Part shown: piece after piece, positions 1 through 5,857 of the stretch
Layout of the letters: each line of letters starts with the position of its first letter
Position numbering within the stretch: position 1 is the stretch's first letter
NCBI GenBank assembly: GCA_013372965.1
Contig: JABXIR010000243.1
Location: 1-6,031, forward strand
Length of the DNA: 6,031 nucleotides
Reading direction: 5' to 3'
Source: Gammaproteobacteria bacterium
Lineage (GTDB): Bacteria > Pseudomonadota > Gammaproteobacteria > Pseudomonadales > DSM-25080
The notes under the pieces: model-generated
Database searches by the model: none
Told to the model about the DNA's origin: nothing
What the model saw: the letters and a program-made list of their open reading frames with translations, nothing else
Made by a program: the position numbers and the translations under genes

Positions 1-1
1 A

Positions 2-250
2 CACCTGAAGAATAGCAACATTCTCAAGTGGACCATCTATCGACCGAGTGTACTCAAGCGAAAAATCGAAGGCGAGTTTCGCTTGGCCGAACGCATCGGA
101 GAATGGTTAATGGCACCGTTCCAATGGATACCCGGCTTGAGGCGATTTGCGCCTGTCAGTACGCGGTTAATCGCCAAAAGCATGTTGGCTCGAGATCAAC
201 AAGAAGATGCCCCCTACCCCTATTGGGAAGAAGGCGGGAGACCGAGTTAA
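2..250 (+). CDS. C-terminal part of an NAD(P)-binding Rossmann-fold protein (atypical SDR / HTATIP2-like), 5' truncated by window edge
   Basis: An open frame enters from the left edge and gives the last 82 residues before a TAA at 248-250; the start lies outside the window. The fragment contains a 'WTIYRPSVL' segment, then a charged stretch with 'ERIGEWLMAP', then 'FAPVSTRLIAKSML'. This order (hydrophobic strand ending in RPS.L, E/R-rich segment, then a 'P(V/I)....(V/I)A.(A/S)M' helix) resembles the C-terminal half of atypical short-chain dehydrogenase-like proteins of the HTATIP2 / NAD(P)H-binding COG0702 kind. Those proteins usually have an N-terminal GxxGxxG nucleotide-binding loop, which cannot be seen here. 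The tail is polar and rich in Asp/Glu/Pro. No substrate can be proposed. The gene converges on acs, and its stop codon overlaps the acs stop. The coding reading is firm; the family assignment is by remembered pattern only. Confidence 0.6.
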   Translation, partial: HLKNSNILKWTIYRPSVLKRKIEGEFRLAERIGEWLMAPFQWIPGLRRFAPVSTRLIAKSMLARDQQEDAPYPYWEEGGRPS

Positions 251-2184
251 ACGTTTTTACGGCCGTCGATAATTTGCTCAACGACGCTTGGGTCAGCCAA
301 CGTTGAGGTATCGCCCAGACTGTCGAGCTCGTTACACGCAACCTTGCGTAAGATTCGACGCATGATCTTACCCGACCGCGTTTTTGGCAACCCTGGGACA
401 ACCTGAATTAGCTCGGGCTTGGCAATGGCGCCAATTTCCTGCGTGCACAGCGCCCTAAGTTCGGCCTCGAGCGATTCCGTCACTTCTGCTCCGGCCATCA
501 AAGTAACGTAAGCGTAAATACCCTGCCCCTTGATGTCATGGGGGTAACCCACCACGGCAGCTTCGTTAACTGAAGTATGCTCCACCAAAGCGCTTTCGAT
601 TTCGGCGGTACCCATGCGGTGGCCCGAGACGTTAAGCACATCGTCAACACGACCCGTAATCCAATAGTAACCATCCTCATCACGGCGCGCGCCGTCGCCT
701 GCAAAGTAATATCCAGGATAGGTCGAATAATACGTGTCATAGCAGCGCTTGTGATCGCCATAGACGGTGCGAATCTGGCTTGGCCAAGACGATTTAATCA
801 CCAAGGAACCCTCGCCTGGGCCTTCAATTTCTTTGCCATCGCCATCGAGAAGAGCGGGCACCACACCAAAGAATGGCCGTGTCGCAGAGCCAGGCTTGAG
901 GTCGGTCGCACCCGGGAGTGGCGTTAGCATGTGTGCACCCGTCTCCGTCTGCCACCACGTATCAACAATTGGACAGCGCTTTTCACCGACGATGTCGTGA
1001 TACCACTCCCACGCCTCTGGGTTAATTGGCTCACCGACAGTACCCAATAAACGTAAGGACGAGCGCTTACTTCGAGTCACGAAGTCGTTACCAGCGCCCA
1101 TGAGCGCTCGAATCGCGGTCGGTGCAGTGTAGAAAATCGCGACGTCGTGTTTATCGCAAATATCCCAGCATCGACCCGCATCAGGGTAGGTCGGAACACC
1201 TTCGAACATCAGAGACGTTGCGCCATTGGCAAGCGGCCCATAAACAATATATGAGTGGCCAGTAATCCAGCCCACGTCTGCCGTACACCAGTACACATCA
1301 CCTTCCTGATAATCGAAGGTGTACTTAAACGTCATGGCCGACTGCAGCAGATAGCCTGCGGTGGTGTGAAGCACTCCCTTCGGCGTTCCAGTCGAGCCCG
1401 AGGTATATAGAATAAATAACGGATCTTCGGCATCAACCTCGACCGGCTCGAAGTGACTTTCAACTTCAGCGCAAGCCTCGTGATACCATACGTCGCGCCC
1501 TTCGACCCAGGCGACATCTCCACCGGTGCGCTTTACAACAATTGCCGTATGCACACAATCCGTCTGTGCCATGGCTTTATCAGCGTTAACCTTCAAGGGA
1601 ACCGTTCGGCCACCTCGGACGCCTTCGTCAGCGGTGATCACTACTGAACAGCTCGCGTCGTTGATTCGGTCTTTAAGTGCTTCGGGAGAGAACCCACCAA
1701 AGACAACCGAGTGAATTGCGCCGATACGCGCGCAGGCCAACATCGCGTAAGCGGCCTCAGGTATCATCGGCATGTAGATACACACTCGATCACCCTTCTT
1801 AACACCTCGATTCACAAGGACATTCGATAACTTAGCGACCTCATCATGCAACATCTGATAGGTGATATGCTTGGAATCGTTGGGATCATCGCCTTCCCAA
1901 ATAATAGCGGTTTGATTGGCTCGCTCTGGAAGATGTCGATCAATACAGTTCTCGGCAACGTTCAGCGTCGCGCCGTCAAACCATGTTACCTCTCCCTTCA
2001 TGAAGTCCTGCTGAACCACCGTGTTCCAGCCAGACTTGAAAGAAAGTAGCTGCGCTGCTTGCTCTGCCCAAAAGACATCGGGCTGATCCACAGATCGCTG
2101 ATACATGGTCAGATACTGCTCATTAGTACAATGAGTATGCGTTTTGTCGGCATCAGTGACCATACGAGTCGCGTGTTCGGACAT
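247..2184 (-). CDS. acs: Acetyl-CoA synthetase (AMP-forming acetate--CoA ligase)
   Basis: Cytoplasmic enzyme that activates acetate with ATP to acetyl-AMP and then transfers the acetyl group to coenzyme A; it is used for acetate scavenging. The 645-residue product matches the family size (about 650). Visible landmarks are the N-terminal Acs domain, the ATP P-loop YTSGSTGTPKGV (260-271), GEP (384-386), DTWWQTETG (408-416) with the acetate-pocket Trp residues, YFAGDGAR (493-500) and TGRVDD (510-515) at the hinge to the mobile C-terminal domain. The C-terminal PKTRSGK motif carries the catalytic lysine K606, which in this family is the target of reversible Gcn5-type acetylation. The frame stays open upstream to 2343, but the ATG at 2184 is preferred: GAGG sits 8 bases before it, the length then fits, and the extra 53 residues are not family-like and cover a hairpin and promoter. 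The gene lies 169 bp after panC with its own apparent promoter. Confidence 0.97.
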   Translation of the reverse strand: MSEHATRMVTDADKTHTHCTNEQYLTMYQRSVDQPDVFWAEQAAQLLSFKSGWNTVVQQDFMKGEVTWFDGATLNVAENCIDRHLPERANQTAIIWEGDDPNDSKHITYQMLHDEVAKLSNVLVNRGVKKGDRVCIYMPMIPEAAYAMLACARIGAIHSVVFGGFSPEALKDRINDASCSVVITADEGVRGGRTVPLKVNADKAMAQTDCVHTAIVVKRTGGDVAWVEGRDVWYHEACAEVESHFEPVEVDAEDPLFILYTSGSTGTPKGVLHTTAGYLLQSAMTFKYTFDYQEGDVYWCTADVGWITGHSYIVYGPLANGATSLMFEGVPTYPDAGRCWDICDKHDVAIFYTAPTAIRALMGAGNDFVTRSKRSSLRLLGTVGEPINPEAWEWYHDIVGEKRCPIVDTWWQTETGAHMLTPLPGATDLKPGSATRPFFGVVPALLDGDGKEIEGPGEGSLVIKSSWPSQIRTVYGDHKRCYDTYYSTYPGYYFAGDGARRDEDGYYWITGRVDDVLNVSGHRMGTAEIESALVEHTSVNEAAVVGYPHDIKGQGIYAYVTLMAGAEVTESLEAELRALCTQEIGAIAKPELIQVVPGLPKTRSGKIMRRILRKVACNELDSLGDTSTLADPSVVEQIIDGRKNV

Positions 2185-2229
2185 CGGAGTTACCTCTATG
2201 TTGTTATTCTTATTGTCGGGCGTACAAAG

Positions 2230-2258
2230 ATTACAGCGCCCTTGTAATAAATTTACAA
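2230..2258 (-). promoter_or_regulatory. Predicted sigma70 promoter of acs
   Basis: On the minus strand there is a -35-like TTGTAA (2258-2253; 4 of 6 to TTGACA), a spacer of exactly 17 bases, and a -10-like TGTAAT (2235-2230; 5 of 6 to TATAAT). Transcription would begin near 2223, giving a leader of about 40 nt before the ATG at 2184. An inverted repeat overlaps the -35 box. No clear CRP-type TGTGA-N6-TCACA site was seen nearby, although acs is CRP-activated in E. coli. This is a consensus match only. Confidence 0.55.
2242..2258. promoter_or_regulatory. Candidate operator: perfect inverted repeat over the acs -35 box
   Basis: TTGTAA at 2242-2247 and TTACAA at 2253-2258 form a perfect 6-bp inverted repeat around the 5-base spacer TAAAT, 17 bp in all. 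The right half is itself the predicted -35 hexamer of acs, so a dimeric regulator bound here would compete with or contact RNA polymerase. The heptamer TACAAAG also occurs directly repeated at 2223-2229 and 2254-2260, 31 bp apart, close to three helical turns. The spacing is not that of CRP or FNR sites and I do not recognise the regulator. The AT-rich composition makes a chance palindrome possible. Confidence 0.35.
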
Positions 2259-2292
2259 AGCACTTTAGCAAACAGTCACGTACCATGGCAAC

Positions 2293-2323
2293 TGACACAG
2301 AATGTCCAAGACATCCCGTGTCA
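2293..2323 (-). repeat. Long hairpin between panC and acs
   Basis: A 31-bp dyad. On the minus strand the left arm is TGACAC, GGG, ATGTC; the loop is TTG; the right arm is GACAT, TCT, GTGTCA. The outer 6 and inner 5 base pairs are perfect. The three middle positions (GGG against UCU) pair as G-U, G-C, G-U in minus-strand RNA, giving 14 continuous pairs with a 3-nt loop. In plus-strand RNA the same three positions are AGA against CCC and do not pair, so the structure fits a transcript running out of panC. No U-tract follows, so it is not a standard intrinsic terminator. It could stabilise the panC 3' end, attenuate readthrough into acs, or be a protein-binding dyad upstream of the acs promoter. 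Confidence 0.5.
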
Positions 2324-2353
2324 TCTAATAAAGAGGCGAACAAAGAAGAGGCG

Positions 2354-3202
2354 TTAAATGGCGACTTGAAGGTTGTCGATTAAACGTGTGTTACCCAAGA
2401 ATACCGCCACCAGAATGACCACATTCCGATCCGACGCGGTCGCAGGTTCTAAATCATCAACTCGACGAATACTTAAGTAATCGATACGCATACCGTGAGC
2501 AACCAAATGCTGTTGAGATTCATGCTCGATTTGGTGGAAATCACGTCGACCGCACTCGAGTGCATGTTTCGCTAACTGCAAGCTGCGATATACCTCAGCT
2601 GCGATTGGTCGCTCAATGCTTGTGAGATACCCATTTCTTGAGCTCAGTGCTAAGCCGTCGTCAGCGCGAGCAATCGGTGCAGCAATGATTTCGATTGGAA
2701 GGCACAAATCTTCGGTCATCTTGCGAATGACGGCGAGCTGTTGAAAATCTTTAATACCAAAAATGGCTTTGTCCGGCTGTACCATATTGAATAGCTTGGC
2801 AACAATGGTCGTCACGCCTTCAAAATGTCCTGGCCGACTCGCGCCACAGAGAATATCGGTCATTGCAGGTACAATGACACGCGTCTGCAAACTCATACCA
2901 TTGGGATAGACATCGCGCTCATTTGGATAAAGCAGATAATCGCAACCCTCCCCATCGAGCTGAGCACAATCCGCATCGAAGGTACGCGGATATTTTTCCC
3001 AGTCTTCGTTTAAACCAAACTGAAGCGGATTAACAAAGATAGAGGCGACAACCACATCTGCATTCGACTTCGCGAGCCGGACGAGTTGTAAATGCCCCTC
3101 GTGAAGATTGCCCATCGTTGGCACAAAAGCAATCGTGCGACCCGCACGTCGATGAGCGTCTAGCTCAAGCCTAAGTTGTTCTACGTGTTCACAAACTAAC
3201 AT
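2354..3202 (-). CDS. panC: Pantothenate synthetase (pantoate--beta-alanine ligase)
   Basis: Cytoplasmic, ATP-dependent condensation of pantoate with beta-alanine through a pantoyl-adenylate, the last step of vitamin B5 synthesis before coenzyme A. The 282-residue product is family length (E. coli about 283). Class I nucleotidyltransferase landmarks: PTMGNLHEGH (28-37) with M30, H34 and H37 of the HIGH-like motif; NPLQF (58-62); RPGHFEGV (123-130); KDFQQL (151-156); LALSSRN (184-190), the KMSKS-equivalent loop. Residue 150 is Ile in FGIKDFQQ, where E. coli has Glu; the flanking Lys-Asp and Gln are kept. The gene starts 9 bp after the dnaB stop; the intervening TCCTTCTTA is pyrimidine-rich and gives no Shine-Dalgarno. 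The only weak purine stretch, AGAG, is 12 nt from the ATG, inside the end of dnaB, so translation is probably coupled to dnaB. No panB neighbour is in view. Confidence 0.96.
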   Translation of the reverse strand: MLVCEHVEQLRLELDAHRRAGRTIAFVPTMGNLHEGHLQLVRLAKSNADVVVASIFVNPLQFGLNEDWEKYPRTFDADCAQLDGEGCDYLLYPNERDVYPNGMSLQTRVIVPAMTDILCGASRPGHFEGVTTIVAKLFNMVQPDKAIFGIKDFQQLAVIRKMTEDLCLPIEIIAAPIARADDGLALSSRNGYLTSIERPIAAEVYRSLQLAKHALECGRRDFHQIEHESQQHLVAHGMRIDYLSIRRVDDLEPATASDRNVVILVAVFLGNTRLIDNLQVAI

Positions 3203-3211
3203 TAAGAAGGA

Positions 3212-4591
3212 TTACTCTGAGAAATCGTCATAAGCATTTGCGGCTAAATTCTCGAAACGAGACAACTTACCCACAAACGCCACTTTTACACTGCCAATCG
3301 GGCCATTACGCTGCTTGCCGATGATCAATTCAGCAATACCGCGATCGGGACTGTCTTCATTATAGACTTCGTCGCGGTAGATAAACATGATGATATCAGC
3401 ATCTTGCTCGATTGCTCCGGACTCACGAAGGTCGGAGTTCACCGGCCGCTTGTTCGGTCGTTGTTCGAGTGAGCGGTTCAACTGACTTAGCGCCAACATA
3501 GGGGCTTTAAACTCTCTCGCAATGCCTTTAAGCGATCGCGAGATTTCGGAAATTTCGTTGGTACGGCCTTCGGAGAAACCCGGAATCCGCATTAGCTGGA
3601 GATAATCGACCATGACCAGAGCGATTTGTCCATGCTCGCGTTCGATACGACGAAGTCGTGAGCGAATATCGGCTGGGCTGAGACCAGGAGTATCGTCAAT
3701 AAACAACTTCGTCTCACGTAATTGTTCGATTGCCGCTGTGAGCTTTCCCCAGTCTTCCTGTTCGAGCTGTCCGTTTCGTAAACGCGTTTGGTCGATTCGC
3801 CCCACCGACGCTAACATACGCAGCATTAACTGCTCGGCTGGCATCTCGAGGCTGAACACACACACAGGCCCACTCTGGGCGAACAACGCACTTTCGACGG
3901 TGTTCATTGCCAGCGTGGTTTTACCCATCGACGGTCGCGCTGCAATAATCACAAGATCTTGATCTTGCCACCCAGAGGTCATTTCATCGAGCCGATCCCA
4001 ACCGGTAGTAATGCCTGTAAGCCCGTCTTCGGACTCAAACATTTCTGTAATTTTGTCGATCGACTTATCGAGCAGCTGCTGAGCGTCAGCCCACCCTCCT
4101 TCCTTTGGTCGACCTTCGGCGATGTCAGCGAATTTTCTCTCAGCAAACTGAAGTAACGTATCGGTAGATTGTCCTTCTGGAGAGGCACCGCTTCTAGCAA
4201 TTTCATTCGCGGCGACAATCATCTGGCGGAACGTCGCCCGCTCTCGAACGATATTGGCATACGCCATGATATTTGCTGTTGATGGCGTCGACTCGGCCAT
4301 TTCGGCTAGGTAAGCCAAACCACCGGCTCGATCGAGTTCATCTCGCACATCGAGAGTTTCTGATAGCGTCACAATATCGAACGGCTGTTGCTTTTCGTGG
4401 AGATCGGCAAGCGCGCTAAAAATCAACTGATGCTTCGCAACATAGAAGTCATCTTCTGTAAGGACTTCAGCGACGTTATCGAACTGGGAGTTGTCGATGA
4501 TTAAACCACCAACCACAGCGATTTCTGCCTCTACAGAATGAGGCATACCATCGGTTTCGGAAAGTGACAATACGTTATCGGGAATATCCAT
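3212..4591 (-). CDS. dnaB: Replicative DNA helicase DnaB
   Basis: Hexameric 5'-3' helicase that unwinds the replication fork and recruits DnaG primase. The 459-residue product is close to E. coli's 471. The N-terminal primase-interacting domain begins at PHSVEAE (17-23) and runs to about 125; a linker follows at about 155-195. The RecA-like domain has Walker A ARPSMGKTT (218-226, K224), catalytic Glu in SLEM (E249), Walker B LVMVDYLQL (325-333, D329), SQLNR (369-373), DLRESGAIEQDAD (387-399) and the KQRNGP arginine-finger segment (426-431, K426 and R428). No intein or other insertion is present. The ATG at 4591 gives a normal N-terminus, but its leader holds only a weak GTGAAAA in place of a Shine-Dalgarno, and the U-tract of an upstream terminator ends 11 bases before it. 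It is followed by panC rather than alr, the usual neighbour in E. coli. Confidence 0.98.
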   Translation of the reverse strand: MDIPDNVLSLSETDGMPHSVEAEIAVVGGLIIDNSQFDNVAEVLTEDDFYVAKHQLIFSALADLHEKQQPFDIVTLSETLDVRDELDRAGGLAYLAEMAESTPSTANIMAYANIVRERATFRQMIVAANEIARSGASPEGQSTDTLLQFAERKFADIAEGRPKEGGWADAQQLLDKSIDKITEMFESEDGLTGITTGWDRLDEMTSGWQDQDLVIIAARPSMGKTTLAMNTVESALFAQSGPVCVFSLEMPAEQLMLRMLASVGRIDQTRLRNGQLEQEDWGKLTAAIEQLRETKLFIDDTPGLSPADIRSRLRRIEREHGQIALVMVDYLQLMRIPGFSEGRTNEISEISRSLKGIAREFKAPMLALSQLNRSLEQRPNKRPVNSDLRESGAIEQDADIIMFIYRDEVYNEDSPDRGIAELIIGKQRNGPIGSVKVAFVGKLSRFENLAANAYDDFSE

Positions 4592-4602
4592 TTTTCACAG
4601 CT

Positions 4603-4638
4603 AAAAAAAATCAGGCACTCGTTATAGAGTGCCTGATT
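4603..4638 (-). terminator. Intrinsic terminator of the rpsF-rpsR-rplI operon
   Basis: On the minus strand AATCAGGCACTC (4638-4627) pairs perfectly with GAGTGCCTGATT (4620-4609) around the 6-nt loop TATAAC, giving a 12-bp stem. It runs straight into eight consecutive T (4610-4603, the first two also in the stem). This is a textbook Rho-independent terminator for leftward transcription. On the plus strand no U-run follows, so it is one-directional. It sits 34 bases past the rplI stop and ends 11 bases before the dnaB ATG. Confidence 0.92.
4614..4626 (-). promoter_or_regulatory. Possible dnaB -10 element inside the terminator loop
   Basis: The loop of the operon terminator reads TATAAC on the minus strand (4626-4621), 5 of 6 to the sigma70 -10 consensus. 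Transcription starting about 7 bases on, near 4614, would begin in the 3' arm of the hairpin. It would therefore escape the terminator and give a leader of about 23 nt before the dnaB ATG. The -35 region (TTTTCG at 17-bp spacing) is poor, so this is only a suggestion. Alternatives are readthrough from the ribosomal operon or a promoter inside rplI. Confidence 0.25.
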
Positions 4639-4645
4639 CTGAACG

Positions 4646-4674
4646 AAAAATCTGCTTTTCTAAAGCAAATTTTT
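4646..4674 (-). terminator. Second hairpin at the rplI stop codon, possible tandem terminator
   Basis: Arms AAAAATTTGCTTT and AAAGCAGATTTTT on the minus strand pair over 13 positions around the 3-nt loop AGA. The only non-Watson-Crick position is a U-G wobble in minus-strand RNA; in plus-strand RNA it would be a C-A mismatch. The 3' arm ends in five U, giving a weak A-tract/U-tract terminator-like shape. It overlaps the first two bases of the rplI stop codon (4673-4675) and precedes the strong terminator by 7 bases. It may be an auxiliary terminator or a 3'-end stabiliser. Confidence 0.5.
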
Positions 4675-5119
4675 ACTCAGCTACGATCTCAAGAGTGATT
4701 GTAGCTGTTACATCAGTGTGAACCTGTACTGCAACTTCGAAGCTACCAAGTTCACGAATTGCGCCTTCTGGAAGACGAACTTCAGACTTGTTCACTTCAA
4801 CGCCTGCCGCAGTCACTGCGTCAGCGATGTCACGAGTACCGATTGAACCGAACAATCTGCCTTCATCGCCAGCGTTCGCTTCGATGGTGACAGTCATTTC
4901 GTTAAGCTTCTCTGCACGAGCTTGCGCTTCAGCTAGCTTCTCAGCTGCTGCTGCTTCTAGCTCAGCGCGGCGTGCTTCAAATTCAGCAACGTTTGCTGAA
5001 GTTGCTGGAACAGCTTTGCCATACGGGAAAAGGAAGTTACGAGCAAAACCCGACTTAACACTTACCTGATCACCGATAGAGCCCAGCTTGCCAACTTTTT
5101 CTAAAAGAATCACTTGCAT
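4673..5119 (-). CDS. rplI: 50S ribosomal protein L9
   Basis: Structural protein of the large subunit that binds 23S rRNA at the base of the L1 stalk and extends away from the surface; it helps keep the reading frame. The 148-residue product matches the family length. The N-terminal RNA-binding domain MQVILLEKVGKLGSIGDQVSVKSG... with GFARNFLFPYGKA (24-36) is typical. It is followed by the long Ala/Glu-rich connecting helix (about 45-72) and the C-terminal domain with GRLFGSIGTRDIADA (87-101). AAGGA stands about 9 bases before the ATG. It lies 47 bp after rpsR in the same operon and is the last gene before the terminator. Confidence 0.98.
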   Translation of the reverse strand: MQVILLEKVGKLGSIGDQVSVKSGFARNFLFPYGKAVPATSANVAEFEARRAELEAAAAEKLAEAQARAEKLNEMTVTIEANAGDEGRLFGSIGTRDIADAVTAAGVEVNKSEVRLPEGAIRELGSFEVAVQVHTDVTATITLEIVAE

Positions 5120-5142
5120 GGTGAATTTCCTTTTTAAATTAG

Positions 5143-5156
5143 TCGCCTAATGGCGA
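5143..5156 (-). repeat. Small stem-loop in the rpsR-rplI gap
   Basis: TCGCC (5143-5147) and GGCGA (5152-5156) pair over 5 bp around TAAT. It lies between the rpsR stop and the rplI ribosome binding site. No U-tract follows directly; the run of five A with AGGA downstream is the rplI Shine-Dalgarno region. It may be a processing or pausing element, or chance. Confidence 0.25.
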
Positions 5157-5166
5157 GCTCTATAAA

Positions 5167-5397
5167 TTAACGCTTGTGCTGGTCCGTGTACGGTAACAAA
5201 GCAAGGAAACGAGCGCGCTTGATAGCAGTTGCTAGCTGACGCTGGTATTTTGCTTTTGTACCGGTAATACGGCTAGGAACGATTTTGCCTGTTTCAGTGA
5301 TGTAGGCTTTCAACGTTTCTAAATCTTTGTAGTCAATCTGGTTAACACCTTCGGCGGTGAACTTGCAGAACTTACGACGACGGAAAAAACGTGCCAT
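5167..5397 (-). CDS. rpsR: 30S ribosomal protein S18
   Basis: Small-subunit protein that forms a heterodimer with S6 on the platform of the 30S subunit. The 76-residue product starts MARFFRRRKFCKFTAEGV and contains the conserved KIVPSRITGTKAKYQRQL (38-55) and RARFLALLPYTD (61-72). The length is as in Pseudomonas and one residue longer than E. coli. The basic N-terminus binds rRNA. The gene starts 11 bp after the rpsF stop, and AAGGAGAT spans the rpsF stop and the gap, so translation is likely coupled. E. coli has priB between rpsF and rpsR; here there is no room for it. Confidence 0.98.
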   Translation of the reverse strand: MARFFRRRKFCKFTAEGVNQIDYKDLETLKAYITETGKIVPSRITGTKAKYQRQLATAIKRARFLALLPYTDQHKR

Positions 5398-5408
5398 GAT
5401 AGATCTCC

Positions 5409-5852
5409 TTACTCTTCGCCAGAGGCTTCTTCAGTGTTTGACTTAGAATCAGTTGCTTCTTCAGCAGCTTCTTCACTAGCAGTTTCCTCGGTCTTTTCAC
5501 GACGTGGACGATCTGCTTTCTTACGAGAGTCTTTTTCGCCTTTAGCGATAGGTGACTCTTCTGTTACTGCCTCGTCCATGTTGACGACAAGATTACGCAA
5601 TACTGCGTCGTTGTAACGGAAGTTAGTCGTAAGCTCTTCAAGAGCTTCTAAAGAACACTCAACGTTCATAAGTACGTAGTGTGCTTTGTGAATCTTGTTG
5701 ATTGAGTAAGCCATTTGACGACGGCCCCAATCTTCAAGACGGTGAACAGTACCGCCAGTCTTCTCGATGCTACCAGTGTAGCGCTCGATCATGCCAGGTA
5801 CTTGCTCGCTCTGATCTGGGTGTACCAGAAAAACGATTTCGTAGTGACGCAT
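5409..5852 (-). CDS. rpsF: 30S ribosomal protein S6
   Basis: Small-subunit protein that partners with S18. The 147-residue product begins MRHYEIVFLVHPDQSEQVPG and carries HRLEDWGRRQMAY (37-49) and NKIHKAHYVLMNVE (52-65), nearly identical in pattern to E. coli S6. After the globular domain (1 to about 97) there is a charged tail of about 45 residues, first Lys/Arg-rich and then Glu/Ala/Ser-rich, ending in Glu-Glu. The whole protein is a dozen or so residues longer than E. coli S6. In E. coli the S6 C-terminus is extended with glutamates by RimK, and the Glu-Glu end here would suit that, but this is inference. The ATG at 5852 has AAGGAG 5 bases before it, inside a leader structure that can mask it. 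First gene of the rpsF-rpsR-rplI operon. Confidence 0.98.
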   Translation of the reverse strand: MRHYEIVFLVHPDQSEQVPGMIERYTGSIEKTGGTVHRLEDWGRRQMAYSINKIHKAHYVLMNVECSLEALEELTTNFRYNDAVLRNLVVNMDEAVTEESPIAKGEKDSRKKADRPRREKTEETASEEAAEEATDSKSNTEEASGEE

Positions 5853-5857
5853 TGTAG

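Noticed and set aside
28..306. 92-residue plus-strand ORF at the left edge
   Set aside because: It lies in another frame of the better-supported 2-250 partial gene and runs into antisense acs; its composition is not protein-like.
577..927. 116-residue plus-strand ORF inside acs
   Set aside because: An antisense shadow of a fully conserved enzyme, with no ribosome binding site or recognisable motif.
2242..2258. CRP or FNR site upstream of acs
   Set aside because: The half-sites and 5-base spacing do not fit TGTGA-N6-TCACA or TTGAT-N4-ATCAA; kept only as an unassigned palindrome.
2185..2343. 53-residue N-terminal extension of acs, since the frame is open to an ATG at 2343
   Set aside because: The ATG at 2184 has a good Shine-Dalgarno and gives the normal family length. 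The extension is not family-like and overlaps a hairpin and a promoter.
2144..2383. 79-residue plus-strand ORF across the panC-acs gap
   Set aside because: It crosses the acs start, the predicted promoter and the panC end on the opposite strand. No Shine-Dalgarno or family signal was seen.
3612..3962. 116-residue plus-strand ORF inside dnaB
   Set aside because: Antisense shadow of the DnaB ATPase domain; Arg/Ser-rich as expected from reverse-frame translation.
4788..5069. 93-residue plus-strand ORF rich in Ala and Ser inside rplI
   Set aside because: Reflects the Ala/Glu-rich L9 connecting helix read in antisense; not a gene.
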